From: Macquaria australasica
Taxonomy: Eukaryota > Chordata > Actinopteri > Centrarchiformes > Percichthyidae
Assembly: GCA_005408345.1 (NCBI GenBank)
Contig: SEMN01000031.1
Span: forward strand, 1,893,501-1,957,500
Length of the DNA stretch: 64,000 nt
Direction: 5' to 3'
Shown here piece by piece: positions 33,143 to 46,409 of this stretch. Made by a program: the position numbers and the translations under genes. Position 1 is the stretch's first letter; each line of letters begins with the position of its first letter. The notes under the pieces are model-generated. The model was not told where the DNA came from. It worked only from the letters and a program-made list of their open reading frames with translations, and ran no database searches.

Positions 33143-36100
33143 ATAACGTAGAGTGCGAGCGCCCGGACAGCCTGGAGGGCTGGGTGGCCGTTAAAAGCAA
33201 CATATTTGAAGAAACCGAGGCGTTTAAGCTGGGCTTCATCGTGCAGTGGAATGTCATCGAGTGCAAGTTCGCCGTCACCTGCCACAACCGGACGCTACAG
33301 CGGCAGAAACGCAGAGCCGAAGTTGCCGCCGGCGACCACCAGATGAGCTGGGCCGGACTCTTCTCCGTGACCGATCTGAAACACGTCCACCGGCAGTTCA
33401 CGTGCGTGGCGGACATCCTGGGGGCCTGCTTCCCGGATCTGTCGGGGTTCGAAGACGGCAACATTTGGGACTTGCTCTTCCTGAGTCGGAGGTCGGGTCC
33501 CGAGGACGAGGACGACGACGAGGAGGACGAGGAGAGGGATTTCGATGCGTCGTGCAGGAAACTCGAAAAATACTTCAGCGCGGCCATTGACACCTGCGGG
33601 CGAAAAATTGTCCTCGACACGCTGTTCGCCCAGGATGAGCGAGATGTCGAGGAGTACTTTGAAAATCTACAGGAGTTTAAAAGGAAGACCATGCAGGAGG
33701 AGATGTCGAGGGCCAAGGGTCACTTGCGGCAGGTGAGGGGGGGGGGGGTGTGACAGCTGCGGGATTAAATGAGCCACAGGTGCTCACATCAGTCGCCAAT
33801 TCATTAGGTACACCAAGCTAAAACCAATGCAGTCTAATACAACAACCCTGCAACAAAGCCTACCTGCATAAACATTATAACGTTCACTATTTTAGAGGTG
33901 TTGATTCAACTTTATTGTCATGTTGGAGGCTTTATTTTGTGGTGCTGATACTGAGAGGTGTATCTAATGTTTTGTCACTCCCATCAATGAGGGTAGAGAC
34001 ACCTCTCATAATACAGTACTGACATTTTGTTTACTTAATTTATATAAATGAGGATAGACTTCGACAGTTTAAACAAATAAAATAAAAAAAAAGAACATTA
34101 TAAGCTGTGTGAGGGTAAGATTTATTGCAGGGCTGTTGTATTAGACTCTAAGAGTTTTATCTGTGTATTTGTGACACATACTGTACTTAAATCGTGTGTG
34201 TTCGGCTTGTCCCTGTTTTCTTCTACAACTCTTGCTTGTGTGTGTGCACCACAGCCAAAGCTCATGGCAGAAGTCTTAGAAGCTGTCTTTGATGCACTCA
34301 AAAATAGATGTGGACAAGCCAGACAAATATTTTCAGAAGGAATGTTTTGCTTGAGTAAAAGAAAAAAGGATTGAGGATGTAGTGAAGCTTGGGACGCCTC
34401 TGTAAGCTCTCTGTTTCTCTGTTTTGAATATTACCCTGCAGGACTAGCACCACACAGTGGTGTTACAAGTCTGAAAGCGGGCCTACTATGACACAGCAAA
34501 CCTTTGCTGTTTGTGTATTACAGTCAGAGCTCTAGATGCTGCAACACAGCCAGCTCTGATGTTGTTTTTCAGCCAGTGTGTTTTGCCTGCCCTTTGACAT
34601 GCATTTGAAATAAAGTGATGATTTGAACATAGAAGTGTAACTTGACCCTCTATTTGCTTGTTACATTTAAAGCCCAGACATTGACACTGGGGAAAAAAAG
34701 CAGCAGTACACAGCATATTATATTATGTTTTGTTAAGACTATGTCTGAGAGCAGATTTAATTTGCATTACATCTTACGACTAAACCTTATATTGTTCCCT
34801 CAAATACATTAAGAGGACAGGGAATCATATTGTACAGGTTTGTGTGTCTTCGATTTAGATATGTTGAAATCACATGACATAGAAAAAGTCACTCATCTCT
34901 CATTCCGCTTTCTCCATGTCCATTCTTACCTACACCAACTTACCCCCTCCCCCCTCTATACTTAACAGCATTTGAGTTATTGATCAAGCTGACCTGGGTG
35001 CAAACAAGGTCTGTGGTCCAAAGGTGTCATCACTTGGAACCGTTGATATGAAATAGTTTGTTAATACCAGATTTGAGGAGACACATTTGTTTGACTTGTC
35101 TGACTTTGTTTGAGTGTCAGATAAATGACTCCAGTGCTATTGAACCACTAACCTTTGGCTTCACCAGTCAACCTTCAGCCCTCCTGGTTATGAAAGTTGC
35201 ATTCTGAGCGGACTTATATCGACTGAGCGTGCTCAGATTTGCTACGAAAAACAGTTCCCTGCAGAGATTTCTGTTTCCCCAATTCATCTGTGGTATGAAA
35301 TAAGTCATGCAGAGCAAAGACTAGGCTGTGGGCTCAGAATAAACAAAGGTAATGGTGTTTATGTCTCCCATATTTACAGATGCTGCAGAGTCATGGCGGT
35401 GCAGACCGAATGGTTGCGCTACTCAGCATCTACGATGAAGAGGACGAGGCCTACCAGGACCTGGTCACTGTGGCCACCACCTTCTTCCAGTATCTGCTCC
35501 AGCCTTTTAGGGACATGAGAGAGCTGGCCTGCCTCTACAAGATGGAGATCCTGGTAAATAGTAATTTAGCAGCTGTGGGCTTTTTTTTTTAGGATGTGGT
35601 AAATGATATCATATATTCAGAGGATGCAGTTTGCAATTTGTTTTGGTATCTAAATATTGAATCTATTCTCACCAGGCAACTCAAAGCAAAGGTCTGCATG
35701 CAGATTTTGCCAAATTAAATGCAAATACACATTTACAGTCCCAGAACATATTTCAAACTTGTGTAACTGCTACATGCCAGTTCTTGTATTATACGCTCAC
35801 AGTTAACACTGCCTCCCTCCCGACATTAGTATGACTGTGTAACCACTAACTTGTAGCTTTCTTTGTTAGTGAAAATGCAATATGTATACTGTATATACTA
35901 TATTTCATATAATGATCACTACAGGTTCCTCATACATCCTCATACAGCAGCACTAATGGAAGGATTTACCTGTTTCATCTCTCCAACTCTCCATCATGGT
36001 GTAGACACATCCCTATACACACATGGTGGTCGAGTGATTGACACAATTTGATAATTTTATGCGTCATTCAAGCAAAATGTCAGGTCGAATTTTATTTTCT

Positions 36101-39100
36101 AACTAACCTAACTTTGGCTTAAAGAATTTATATTTATATGCATGTGGGTTAAGTATCTGTCATAAGCCTGCAGTAAAACTTGTCCACTGTTTTGCTTACC
36201 GTGGTTCTCTGCAGAAGTCTTTGGAGTTTGAGGACTTGGGTCCTAAGAGAATTGCAGCTCTGGAGAAGGAGGCGGAGGAGTGGAGAACGAAAGCAGAAGA
36301 CGCAGTCGCCTCAATTCAGGACATCACTGTCACCTACTTTGCACAGACTTCAAAGGCTCTGGCTGGTATAAGTTCTCCTGTGTTTATTCCTCTTATTTGT
36401 GTATGGATGAATTAATGAATGACTTGTGTGTGTCATTCCTCAGCACACAGGAAATGAAGTGCAGTGAGTCACAAGTTGTATTGCAGCTGCAGACAAACAA
36501 CATATTTATGATATATGATGTCACCTTATATTCAAATAATCAGAAGTGCACACAAAATACACATTGTCGTATTAATCTAAAAGGAAATGGGAGGTTGAAG
36601 TAATTACGGTTTAAGTAATTACATGGGTTTAAATAATTACATAAAGAAAGATTAATAATATACCAGATAATTGCGCGGTGGGATAAACTTCATGCTCACA
36701 GCAAGCATTTTAAAGTGTTGTTGGAAGGAGCAAAAATTGGAGAAGAATTTCACTTTGTCTGGCAGCCATCTTTCATGTGGGCGTTTTGTGGATTCCCACC
36801 TTGATCTGAGGGAAGACACCATCCAAAAGCAAAATTAAATGGATACACTCATTCCACAATCTATATGGCTGGCAATTGTAGCTATATTTATGTGCCTGTA
36901 AACCCAACATTTATTTAAAATAACACATGTACGCCTGTTTGCTGGAGGTTTGTTGTAAGGCATTCTGAAAAAAATGATGCATAGAATTGCAAGAGATATG
37001 TAAAAGTACAACACTCACAAAGCAGTATTTTGTGACTTGAAATTCTTTGAACACCACAAACTGATTAGTAAACGTATCTGTGGGTGTTTTCCCTTTTTTC
37101 CTTTTGTTTTGTTCCCATGTTAATATATATGTGCTTTGTGTGATGCAGACATAACAGACCCTTGTGTGCATGTTCAGGTATGTTAAAGCAGATGCAGGAG
37201 GATAAGTGTCGCTTTGGAGTCGCTGCCTGGGCGTCCGCAGCTCCCAGACTAGAGAAACTGCGCTTCCTGTTGGCCAAAGAAACCCTGCAGCATATGAGAA
37301 CTAAAGAGATGTGCCTCAACCGCAAGAAAGGCGGCATCAGAGAAAGGGTGTGTGTGTCTTACGTTTATTTTGATTAACATAAACTTCTGTAATCAGTCAG
37401 CACATTCCATAATGGTGTATTGGATTCTGGCACACTTTTTAGTTGTCATTCAGATCTTCATTTCCAGTGCCAAGGCCGACACTGCTTTTGTAGTGGTTGT
37501 AAGTCTGTGGAGATGTAACACGTACTTGCTCTAGTGTATCTTTCACTTGGTATTCCAGTCTGATGTGAATCTCTGGCTTCTAAAGTCCTTTGATCTATTT
37601 ATAAAGCCTCTCTAAAAACACAGAGAAGCCCCTCGATACACCCCCAAAACCTGCATTCATGAATAAGTGAGTGTGTATATACATACTCAAAACGTGGCGG
37701 CTATACGCATATCTGTGAGTACAGGGGGGGGTTATTATTTCTAAAGTCAGGATCACAGTATTTTGAGGGAAACTGCAGCGAATTACTGGCTGCTGTAGGG
37801 TGTCGTGCTGCGCATTCAAGCTTTCTGGAAGAGAACAGAGAACACCTTCAGCACCCTCACCTTCATGTGGCTGCATTATTCATCCGATTAAGCTCTTCTA
37901 AAAATCAGGTTTCAGGATGCTGGCAGTATCTACCACTGTGAAATCAACATGAGCCTTCACAGAGGCAGTTGTGTGTGAGTGTTTATAATGAGATCAGTGA
38001 GCTACACTTACGCAAAGTCTTTGCACTGGTGGCAACATAACTCTCTTGAGTACGCCGGTGTGTCTGCAGGTGTCCCAGCATGACTCCTTTACATTTGTGT
38101 ATGTGTGTGTATATGTTATGTATGTTTGGAATGAGCTGTATGTTATCTAAAATCAGTTCACTCTGTACAGCTCTAGTGTCAGTGTGTGTATTTATATTTG
38201 ACATAATTCAAAGCGTTTAAGGATATGCATATGCTTTGAATGTGTCAGCTCATAGACTACTTAACAGGCATGCTTAACATTACTGTCCTACCTTGCAGGT
38301 AGCTGTTGGTTTCAGCTCATTTCATCACAGTTTGAAAATCAACTTGGAGAGATTAAAACTGGCTTGAGACGGACACTCAGCTTTATTTCTATGTCAAATT
38401 TGTTTTAGTTTGTTTGTTTCTTTTCACCTGGTAATGTAGTTGAAAGCAAAGACTATTTTAAAAACTCCTTGTCATCATGTTCAAGGACACTCCCACATCT
38501 AGAATTTGAGTCAGCTGTCAAAAAGCACTGCAGCAATTGTGTAGGCAAACAATAAGAAACATAGATGAAGGATAATGTGGAGGATATCCTCTCACTAAAT
38601 AGGTTTTAGCTTGACAGCTGACTCTTGCGCATAGTTCATTCAAGGTGTCTTTGAACACAACAAGAAGAGCTTTTTTTATTATTATTTTTTAAATAGTCCC
38701 TGCTTGCAACTACCCCAACTTCTCTCTGTGAGAGATTAGTGTACCAAGTTTCAAGTCTCTGCAAGTTAAGGTTAAATGCATATTGAAGAAAATCCAGCAG
38801 CTGAATCAATCAAAACATGTGGTATGCTTTAGAATATGGTCAGCAATACATATGCACAGTATGTACTTATTAGGATGTAATATGCAAAGCCACAAGTATG
38901 ATCCTTTAATGGGCCTAACTTGACATTTTTCTGTTGTTGGGGTGCAGATGGGCAGCCTGTCTGGCAGAGTCAAGAGCCACAGAACTGATTCTAGGTCAGC
39001 GTCTGAGGACGGCCAGCAGCAGGACACAGTGGACCAGCTGGAGCTGCAATTCTATGAAACTCAACTAGAACTGTACGACGCCAAGTTTGAGATCCTGAAG

Positions 39101-42100
39101 AATGAGGAGCAGCTGCTGGTGGCTCAGATAGACACCGTGCGACGGCAGATTAAAGGTAGATGTGTAGACTACTTCTGATTTATGGAGGGAGAGGAGGTTT
39201 TAAACATACGACCTTTTGTGCAAAATTGAATCACTGTGAAGACGGGGATGCCCTTGTACAGTCCACCATAACACTCAAGCAACATTAATTTACAGATGTA
39301 TGAAGCACCCTGTATTTACCAGAAGTACAAAAAAGCGGAGCAGAGGGAAAAGGCTCAAGGTTGCCTCACACTGTGAAACTGTAATTGGAATCTAAAGGTC
39401 CTCACACTAATTGCCGTCCTTGCCTGAACACTGTATTTAAATTAGTCCACTAATACACTGAATGACCACAAACATTTAAACTCTAAGGTAGTGCTTTGCC
39501 GTATAAATGCCCTTCAATTAATAGCAGCTTACCTAAAGTGCAGGTCTCCTAAGCCACAACTTGAGCCCTGATTTTAAGCCTGCTGTATTTGTTCACATTT
39601 TGGCAAATTGTCACCATTAAAAGCAGTTCCTGTTTGCAGTGTACCTATGGATGTACAGACAATTATCACTGGATTACTTTAATACTGAAGAAAACTTAAA
39701 AACGTGATGATTCTCAGACATGTTCTGGAGTTACAAGGAGCGTCTTTTTTTCTATGATTTCTAATTGGATTCTTGGGCGTTTATGTACAATATCTTTGTA
39801 AAGTGTAAGTCGCACTGAATCTAAAAATGTGTGTATCATGTCTGTGTTCAGATTTGACTGAGTTGTGACTCCGAGAACAAGTGTGATTTTAATGCAAATT
39901 GCGTCAGTCAGGCAGTAAGGGTTAAAATCCCGTAATTAACTCCATGAGCTTTGTGTCACAGCCACTGCCTCAGCTACAACTGCTGACTATGTTGGTAAAC
40001 GGGCCAAATCAGCGGGCCAAAGTACCATGATTTCCCCATGTTTTTAGGACACCGGCATGCACCCATCCCTTTCATCTCACACAGTGTCTTTGACTCACGT
40101 CTCCCCCTCCGCTCCCAACTCTCCCCTGCCCCCCTTGGGTGGCACGTCTCACAGTTCGAAAACCTGTGAGGGTGAAAATGTATTTTCCTTTTTCAGTTAA
40201 AATTTGGTGAACTGGCCCTTTAAAATGCTTGCGTGTGTTTTTATGTTGACTCAGCAAAATGGCACATTTTTAGGCTGTACATTTGTGGTTGTGTTTTAAT
40301 GTAAGGTGTCTCTAATATTTTGTCCACCTCATTTAAGCAAAAATACTAGACACACCTTACAATATAATGCTACACTACACTACACTTACCATACAGTGTC
40401 AGTTATAATTACACATTACATGTTACACAATGTTTCACACATTTATTACAAGACTGTTGTATTGGATTACAGTATGATGTACAGGGGTTTCTGTTTTTCT
40501 GGTCACTCAGTGTATTGTGCACAGGGTTTACTATGGGGACATATTTTGTTCATTTAAATATTTCCCTAATTGCTCCTCCTGGGACTTGGGCTGTTTGCTT
40601 CCAATTCGTGTGTATGCACATGCTGTGTTGACTGTCTGTGTCTGTGGTGACATTGGCTGTGTGTATCTTTAACCTCTGCTGGTTTCACACTTATTTTCCA
40701 GCTAAAAAGAAGGAAGGTGTCCTCTACCAGTTGCTGCTCTGGAAAGAAAGATAAAAAAAAAAGAGGACAGAGGGAAATGGGAAAATGGCTGCTGAGTTTA
40801 TGAAGCTTTTCAAGAGTTCAAAGTTTATACTGTTAATAATCAGTAGGCAACGACTTTTCTAACGCCCTTGTTGGACTATATGAATTATTTCATTAGAAAT
40901 CTACTTCTGGTTGTCACAGAGACTCTTTCTCTTTCACAGCAGACAGAATAATATGCAGATCATTTGATTTCTTGTACACATGAAAAACATTTTTACATTA
41001 ATTTGATAAAGCAAGACAAGAAATGAATGAATACATTTACATGAGCAATATTAGTCAGATTACTCTAAAACCTCCAGTTTATATGCAGCTGGTCATTAAT
41101 GATCCTTTAATACCTACCATACTGCTGCAACAATACTTTCCCTAACCGGGGGTCTTTGTCATGCACAAGCCCTTGAAAAACCCTGCCAAGTGGCCCAGGA
41201 ATTGTTTTTCTTTTTTGTGCAGAAATCCACCTGCGTTAATCAGGTTTTTTATATCCCCTTAACCTAATAAAGGAAACTAGTTTTCCTGTTGACATGTAGT
41301 TTCAGAGGTAAATTTACCACCAATACAAACAACAAGGTACAAACAAGATTGCACAAAGGTGTACATGTTAACATCGTTGAGACATTGCGGTGACAACATT
41401 TCCAAAGTAATATCCGAAGCATCACGTCATCTCTGTTGTATACAGAGCACACGTTTTAAAAATTAAACCTGTGTTGAAAGAGCTCCTTTTGATCAGCTAA
41501 CGGGGAGTTTGAGTGATTGGATTGCATTTGTGTTTCAGAACTGAAGGAGGAGGTGGTGTACTACGATGTGTGTGAGGACCCAGAGGAGCTGCAAAGCATG
41601 GTCCACACAGGTATTCACCAAGCAGACTCTCTGGCTGTGAGTCAGCTCAAAAGACGCCTACAGACCCTGGAAACCAAGAGAGGCAACATCTGTGCCCGGC
41701 GAGCTTACCTCCGCAACAAAAAGGTGTGGACAAGTACCATCTGCATTCATTTATGTTCAGAAGACATTCTCTGCCCCATTAAAAATGATTTTTAGTGGAA
41801 TTTTGGTCCTTGTCAAGGGTAAACACATAGTATATTGGAAATAGTTGGAAATGTTACTGAAAGAAGATGGTGCCATTTTCCTCACTCTCTATCTCCTTCA
41901 CGTCCCCAAGTTTTTAAAATAGTTTTTACTATTTTTAGCTGACATAGTAATTTAAGCACAGTTGGTGCAGTTGGCGTTTTCTCCTATTGCTGGCTGCATG
42001 CTCATTTGTCTGATTTTAAAAAGCATTTTTATTACTCAGAACAAAGTGGGATCAATCCCCTGGTTAGAGGCTCCCACGAATCACCAACAGTAATCTACAG

Positions 42101-45100
42101 GGAACAAGAATCGCATGCATGAATATTTAACAATGCAATAAAAAAGAGGAACATTGTGAAATTAAAAAAGTTCTCTCCTAATTAACTGAGGTGGTATTTG
42201 CCCCTCGTTATCAGTTTCATTTTCTGAACTTTGAAGGACATATTTGACCAGCACCCACTCATTTCTGACTGTGGTGTTTACATGTGAAACTGCAACTGTG
42301 TTTTATGTATTTTTTGGGGGGAAAAGTATTCATGTTTGTGTGTTTTTAGGATCAGTGCATGGAGGCCCACGAGCAGAAGCAGCTGCCAGCCAAACAGAGC
42401 TCCATACTCTTCAACCAGCATCATCAGGTCCACCTGGTACGTCACCACGGCAACGACACAACCCACTGAGAAGCCGCGAATGAAATTGGAGCCAATTCTT
42501 TCTCTCTTAATGCCTCCTCACTGTCTCCCTCTGTTGTCTGCAGAAGCGAGAGAAGAGGAAAGAGGAGGAGCAGAGGAGGAAGCAGTGGGTGGACGAGGAG
42601 CGAGAGAAGACTCTGAGCAGATTACGATCCTTCAGAGAGGTCAGGCTCTCTCATTGTCTCTGCTCCCGCCTCCCCCCTTGCAGCTTCTCTTCTCTTAATA
42701 AATCCCCAGAGGCTCCTGCTTCGTACCCACTTAATTCAATAGTTCACCTCAAAATTAAAATTCAGCTATTAACTTCTCAACCCGCACGTCAGAGGGAGTT
42801 CTGATGACCAAGTGCTGTGGTTGTGGACATGATTTACAGCAGTGAGCTGTCTTACACCAGAGCTTTAAATGGTGCACGGAGGACCAGAGCTTGTGAGAGA
42901 TAAGGGAGTAAATGTTGGACCTTTGTTTTGGAAACAGAACTGTTTGTGTTTTGGTGTAATTGGAGTAGGGACTAACTTAAATGAGATTTGTGTTTTTTTG
43001 GTCGAAGCTAATACCATCAGTTGATATTAAACACTCGATTTTTTAGGCCAGGGATGCCTCAAATTTAAATGTGAAAGACTTGTGACAAAGACGTTCTGGT
43101 GGCAGAATACTTTAGAGTTGAACAATACATTTATTGTTCTTAACACTCCACATTTCCATCTGCTCTACTTGAATTCACTTGTCTGCCAACTTTTGTGTTG
43201 CAGCATTGTAAACAGTGGAGTCTGCTGAAAATGCTATATCATGTTGACACTGTCTCTAACTCACCTCAAGTGGTTTCTTATGTATTAAGTACTGTTTCCT
43301 TTCCTTTTACTAATACTAACATGCCACTAATAAGCTAATATTGGCCCTCTGCTATATCAGTTCGGCTCTAGTTTATAGAAAATCTATGCATTAGATTTAA
43401 AGTTCATCCTTGACCTCGGAAACAGCAGTTGTCCACTCAGTAGCTGTTAGTAGCTCTCTATCATATCTCATGATCTTCCTCAGCAGGTTGAGCTGCCGGG
43501 TTGTTCAAATTTCCATCCCTAAGGGCCTTTCGTCCATGTTCTCTTAAAAGTTGAGACTGATGGTTCATTCATGACGCTGATAACAGCAGTTGTCATCATA
43601 TTGAGCTGCTGAGGAAAACCGTGTGATGCGACTGAAAGCTCCAGGAGCCGGCTGCACCAGCTGTTTGTAAATATAAACTTAGACTAATTATATTTCAGTC
43701 CACACTGAAACATCATCATCAGACATTCATAGTCCCCTCAGGATGAATTGTAATGATCCCTTGACTCTAGCATCATCACTGTGTCAACATTTCAATTTGT
43801 CCAATACTGGTTTGTCACTAAATACACATAAAACTAATGACATTCCCATCAGCCTCAGCTGTACTTTGTCACTATTCCTACTTAGCAAATGCTAGCATGC
43901 TAACACGCTAAACTACGATTGTGAACATGTTGAACATTGAACCTGCTTAGCATCCGCATGTTAGCATTGTCATCGAGAGCATGTTATCAAGCTAACATTA
44001 GCATTTAGCCCCACTGTGCCCAAGTATAGCCTCACAGAGCTGCTAGCATGTAGACTGAGTTACGGTCTGTGATGCGACAATGACTTGCTTGTTACATAGT
44101 TGATTTCTTCTGATTGGACAGATGTTTTCCAACCAATATACACATTACTAATAATTTACTATCTAAGACATCTCTTGAGTTTTAGTCTGATTTTAATAAA
44201 TCACTAGTTTGAAACAACAGCCAGTAGCTACTCAGAACTCAGAAATGACTTTACAAATAAAGTTAGTGATGGATGTACAAATAGCTGGTGCATCCCAGTC
44301 CAGAACAGCTCCTGGGTGGCCTTTGTGGTGAGACTGTTTGGTCAACAAATCAATTTTATGGATTGTTCCTGTTTTAACAGATCGTCCAACTTGAGCAGAT
44401 TGGGAGGATTCATTTTCTCTTGTGTCAGCTTCATGGTTTTAGGTGTGTGTGTGTGTGTTTTGTGCACATTCCCTCCGTCACTTGAGTTTAATCTCAAGTC
44501 ACTGTGAAACCCATTTAAAACAAAAGAACATTAGACTGCTGTGTTGGTGTCATCTTGTGTTTTTGTCGTCTCTCTCAGAACATTAGACAAGACAATGTGC
44601 TTATTTCTCAAACCATTTTCCCCCTCTTCTACCATCTTGTTCAAGAAGCGACAGGGCCACTACATCCTGAAGACTCCCAAGTCCAGGATTTCTCCTTCAG
44701 AAGTCCCGTGTCCCTCCCAGCCGCTGTCCATCATCAGCCTCGACCCCTCTCCCGCCTCCTCCGTCCGTCCTGGACCCAGACGCAATAAAACACCCAAGAA
44801 ACAGCAGCCTAAAGACATCCCAGTCCAGATCTTCTCTGCTCCGCCACCTCCAACAACAGCCTGCCCTACTGCACCTCCTCCTCCCCCTCCCCCACCCCCA
44901 CCCCCACCCCCTCCACCTCCACTACTGCCCCCTGCCGTACCTCCTCCACCTGTCCAAGCTTCGATTTCCTCTGAGGACACACCGATGCCTCTCAGTGAAA
45001 AAGAAGACCCTCCTTTTCCAGCCAAGAACATGCTCAAACAAAATATAGGTGAGAGTGAAATACATACAGTGTACATCAGAATGTTGGATTTATGTCCATT

Positions 45101-46409
45101 TATTGGAAAAATACGATACAGATGGAGTTGGATGTGTGAATTTGTCCGACTGCAGGGAAGGTTGTGTTTGTTTGTTCCAGAGAAACGTGTGTGTGTGCGT
45201 GCGTGTGTGTGGTGCGTGCGTGCATGCGTGCGTGTGCCTGTACATGGTGTTCTGTCCTAAATTCCCAACTTGCCCCATGAGGCCAGAGGAGGCATTTTAC
45301 CTCAGTTGTGGTCCTGCTGATGCACACTCTCAGCTCCAGGGAGACAGTAACGTCCAACACTGCTTCATTTTTCTGGGCTTTTGTGAAATGGAGGTAATTG
45401 AAGAGGAAGCTGTTTTTAGAAATATGTGCACCACTGACAACCTGGGAAAGCTCTGTGCAGTCTGTTTTGCTGTGAAGATTTTTAGTAAAAAAAAAAAAAA
45501 TTAGATTAGCTTCATCAGCAGTGAAATTAAAACATCTTCCATCTTCTTCCATCATTGTAAAAGTGTCTGTTTTTCTTTATTATTGTAGGAACTATGGATG
45601 AAGTGTTGGCCTCATTGCAGCGTGGACAGAGTCAGCTTCGAAAGGTCCCGGCTCCCAGGACAGCGCCCCCTGCTGGGGACCCAAGGAGCAGTCTGATGTC
45701 TGCCATCCGACAGGGAGTCACCCTGAAGAAGGTGAGATGTTCTACGAGAATGGAGAACATGCTAAAGCCTAGAGCTCGACTGATAAACGGGCCAGGCCAT
45801 TATTTTGACCAATATTGGCTTATTGCAGATATACTGTATCGGTGTGTATATATCAGCCGATAATTAACAAGAAATTGCAGTACAGAAATGCCAAACAAGT
45901 TGATTTTTCAACTGTAAAATTCTTTAAAAAAAACAAATTTAAGGGATCCGTATCAAGATTGTTGTTTATGTGTTTATTTAAAAATAAAAAGTACTATCCG
46001 GTGATATTTAATTTTTTAAGCTCCCAACTATCGATATCGGTGTAGATGTCATCATCTCATGAGGCACTAGCAAATGTGGCAGTTGACCCTGATAGACAGC
46101 AGCAGACACAGGTATAAGCAATAACATTAATAATAGCTGTAATCCATTTAGCTGACAAGTCAACATGTCTGCTGTGAGAAAAGGTCTATTGCCAGGATGT
46201 AATATGGAAGCTGAATGAAAACTGGTAGTAAATTGTCTCTCATCATGCTGTAGATGGTTCCTGGACCTGCAGATGTCCTGAACAGCGGAGACAACGAGCT
46301 GGAGCGCAGCATCAAAGCTGCCATGATGAGGATGAAGAAGGTGGCAGCCGACTCTGACGAGGAGGACAGAGGAGACGAGGAGACACAGAGTGTAGACTGG
46401 GACAGCTGA
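33139..46409 (+). CDS. whamm: WASP homologue associated with actin, membranes and microtubules
   Basis: Coding exons: 33139-33732, 35380-35553, 36215-36365, 37178-37347, 38948-39155, 41539-41723, 42350-42436, 42544-42639, 44646-45048, 45589-45731, 46254-46409 (TGA). Phases match and give 788 aa; human has 809. WHAMM activates Arp2/3 on ER-Golgi-intermediate membranes and binds microtubules. The N-terminal membrane domain (~1-250) begins with PDSLEGWVAV and KFAVTCHNRT. The coiled-coil region (~250-555) has ALEKEAEEW and FEILKNEEQLL. A proline-rich segment (~560-685) follows. Then come two WH2 motifs (MDEVLASLQRGQSQLRKV ~692-709; LMSAIRQGVTLKK ~725-737), a central helix (LERSIKAAMMRMKKVAADSD) and an acidic tail with a penultimate-region Trp (VDWDS). 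The JMY alternative is rejected by the short N-terminus and the tail. Confidence 0.94.
33795..34165. repeat. Hairpin/MITE-like element, copy 1 (whamm intron 1)
   Basis: The left arm GTCTAATACAACAACCCTGC (33832-33851) pairs with the right arm GCAGGGCTGTTGTATTAGAC (34127-34146). An inner pair GAGAGGTGTATCTAATG/AGACACCTCTC sits between them, preceded by TTCATTAGGTACACC. The family is known to me from teleost introns. Confidence 0.7.
34166..35379. other. Rest of whamm intron 1
   Basis: No supported exon. A frame after an acceptor-like CACCACAG at about 34254 is open for 39 codons but has no donor in phase and no recognisable domain. Confidence 0.4.
39156..41538. other. whamm intron 5
   Basis: Contains the hairpin element at 40301-40520 and a possible 15-nt microexon at 40702-40716. 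Nothing else is supported. Confidence 0.5.
40301..40520. repeat. Hairpin/MITE-like element, copy 2 (whamm intron 5)
   Basis: GTAAGGTGTCTCTAATATTT (40301-40320) is inverted at 40341-40360 (AATACTAGACACACCTTAC). The right part has GACTGTTGTATTGGATTACA and TGGTCACTCAGTGT, matching the right end of copy 1. Confidence 0.6.
43755..44060 (-). repeat. Dispersed GCTAACATGCTGATG-type repeat, copy 2 (inverted)
   Basis: In whamm intron 8. Read on the - strand it gives GTGTTAGCATGCTAGCATT, TACAGCTGAGGCTGATGGGA and ATGTCATTAGTTTTA, in the same order as the copies at 4430 and 48610. Confidence 0.75.
44874..44932 (+). repeat. CCCCCAC/CCTCCA simple repeat coding polyproline in whamm
   Basis: The run of C-rich triplets lies inside the 44646-45048 exon and codes for about 17 consecutive prolines, then LLPPAVPPPP. 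This is the family's profilin/SH3-type proline-rich segment. Confidence 0.85.
45187..45240. repeat. GTGCGT-type simple repeat
   Basis: Imperfect GTGTGTGCGTGCGTG run in whamm intron 9. Confidence 0.8.
45775..46050. repeat. Dispersed repeat rich in GATAATATCGG-like motifs
   Basis: Begins GACTGATAAACGGGCCAGGC and TTTTGACCAATATTGGC, and ends TATCGATATCGGTGTAGATG. It resembles a common teleost repeat and sits in the last whamm intron. Confidence 0.5.

Noticed and set aside
33066..33716. Long antisense frame opposite whamm exon 1
   Set aside because: It results from biased GC-rich codons in the real exon. It has a serine run from the acidic Asp/Glu codons and no domain.
34171..34374. Open frame with an acceptor-like CACCACAG in whamm intron 1
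   Set aside because: It has no in-phase donor, does not fit between whamm exons 1 and 2, and human WHAMM joins those two directly.
44660..45076. Antisense glycine-rich open frame opposite the whamm proline-rich exon
   Set aside because: It is the mirror of polyproline codons. The + strand frame fits WHAMM with correct splice phases.
33139..46409. JMY instead of WHAMM
   Set aside because: JMY has a long insertion after the CHNRT motif and a different tail. This gene has the short WHAMM-type N-terminus, MDEVLASLQRG and the SDEED...W tail.
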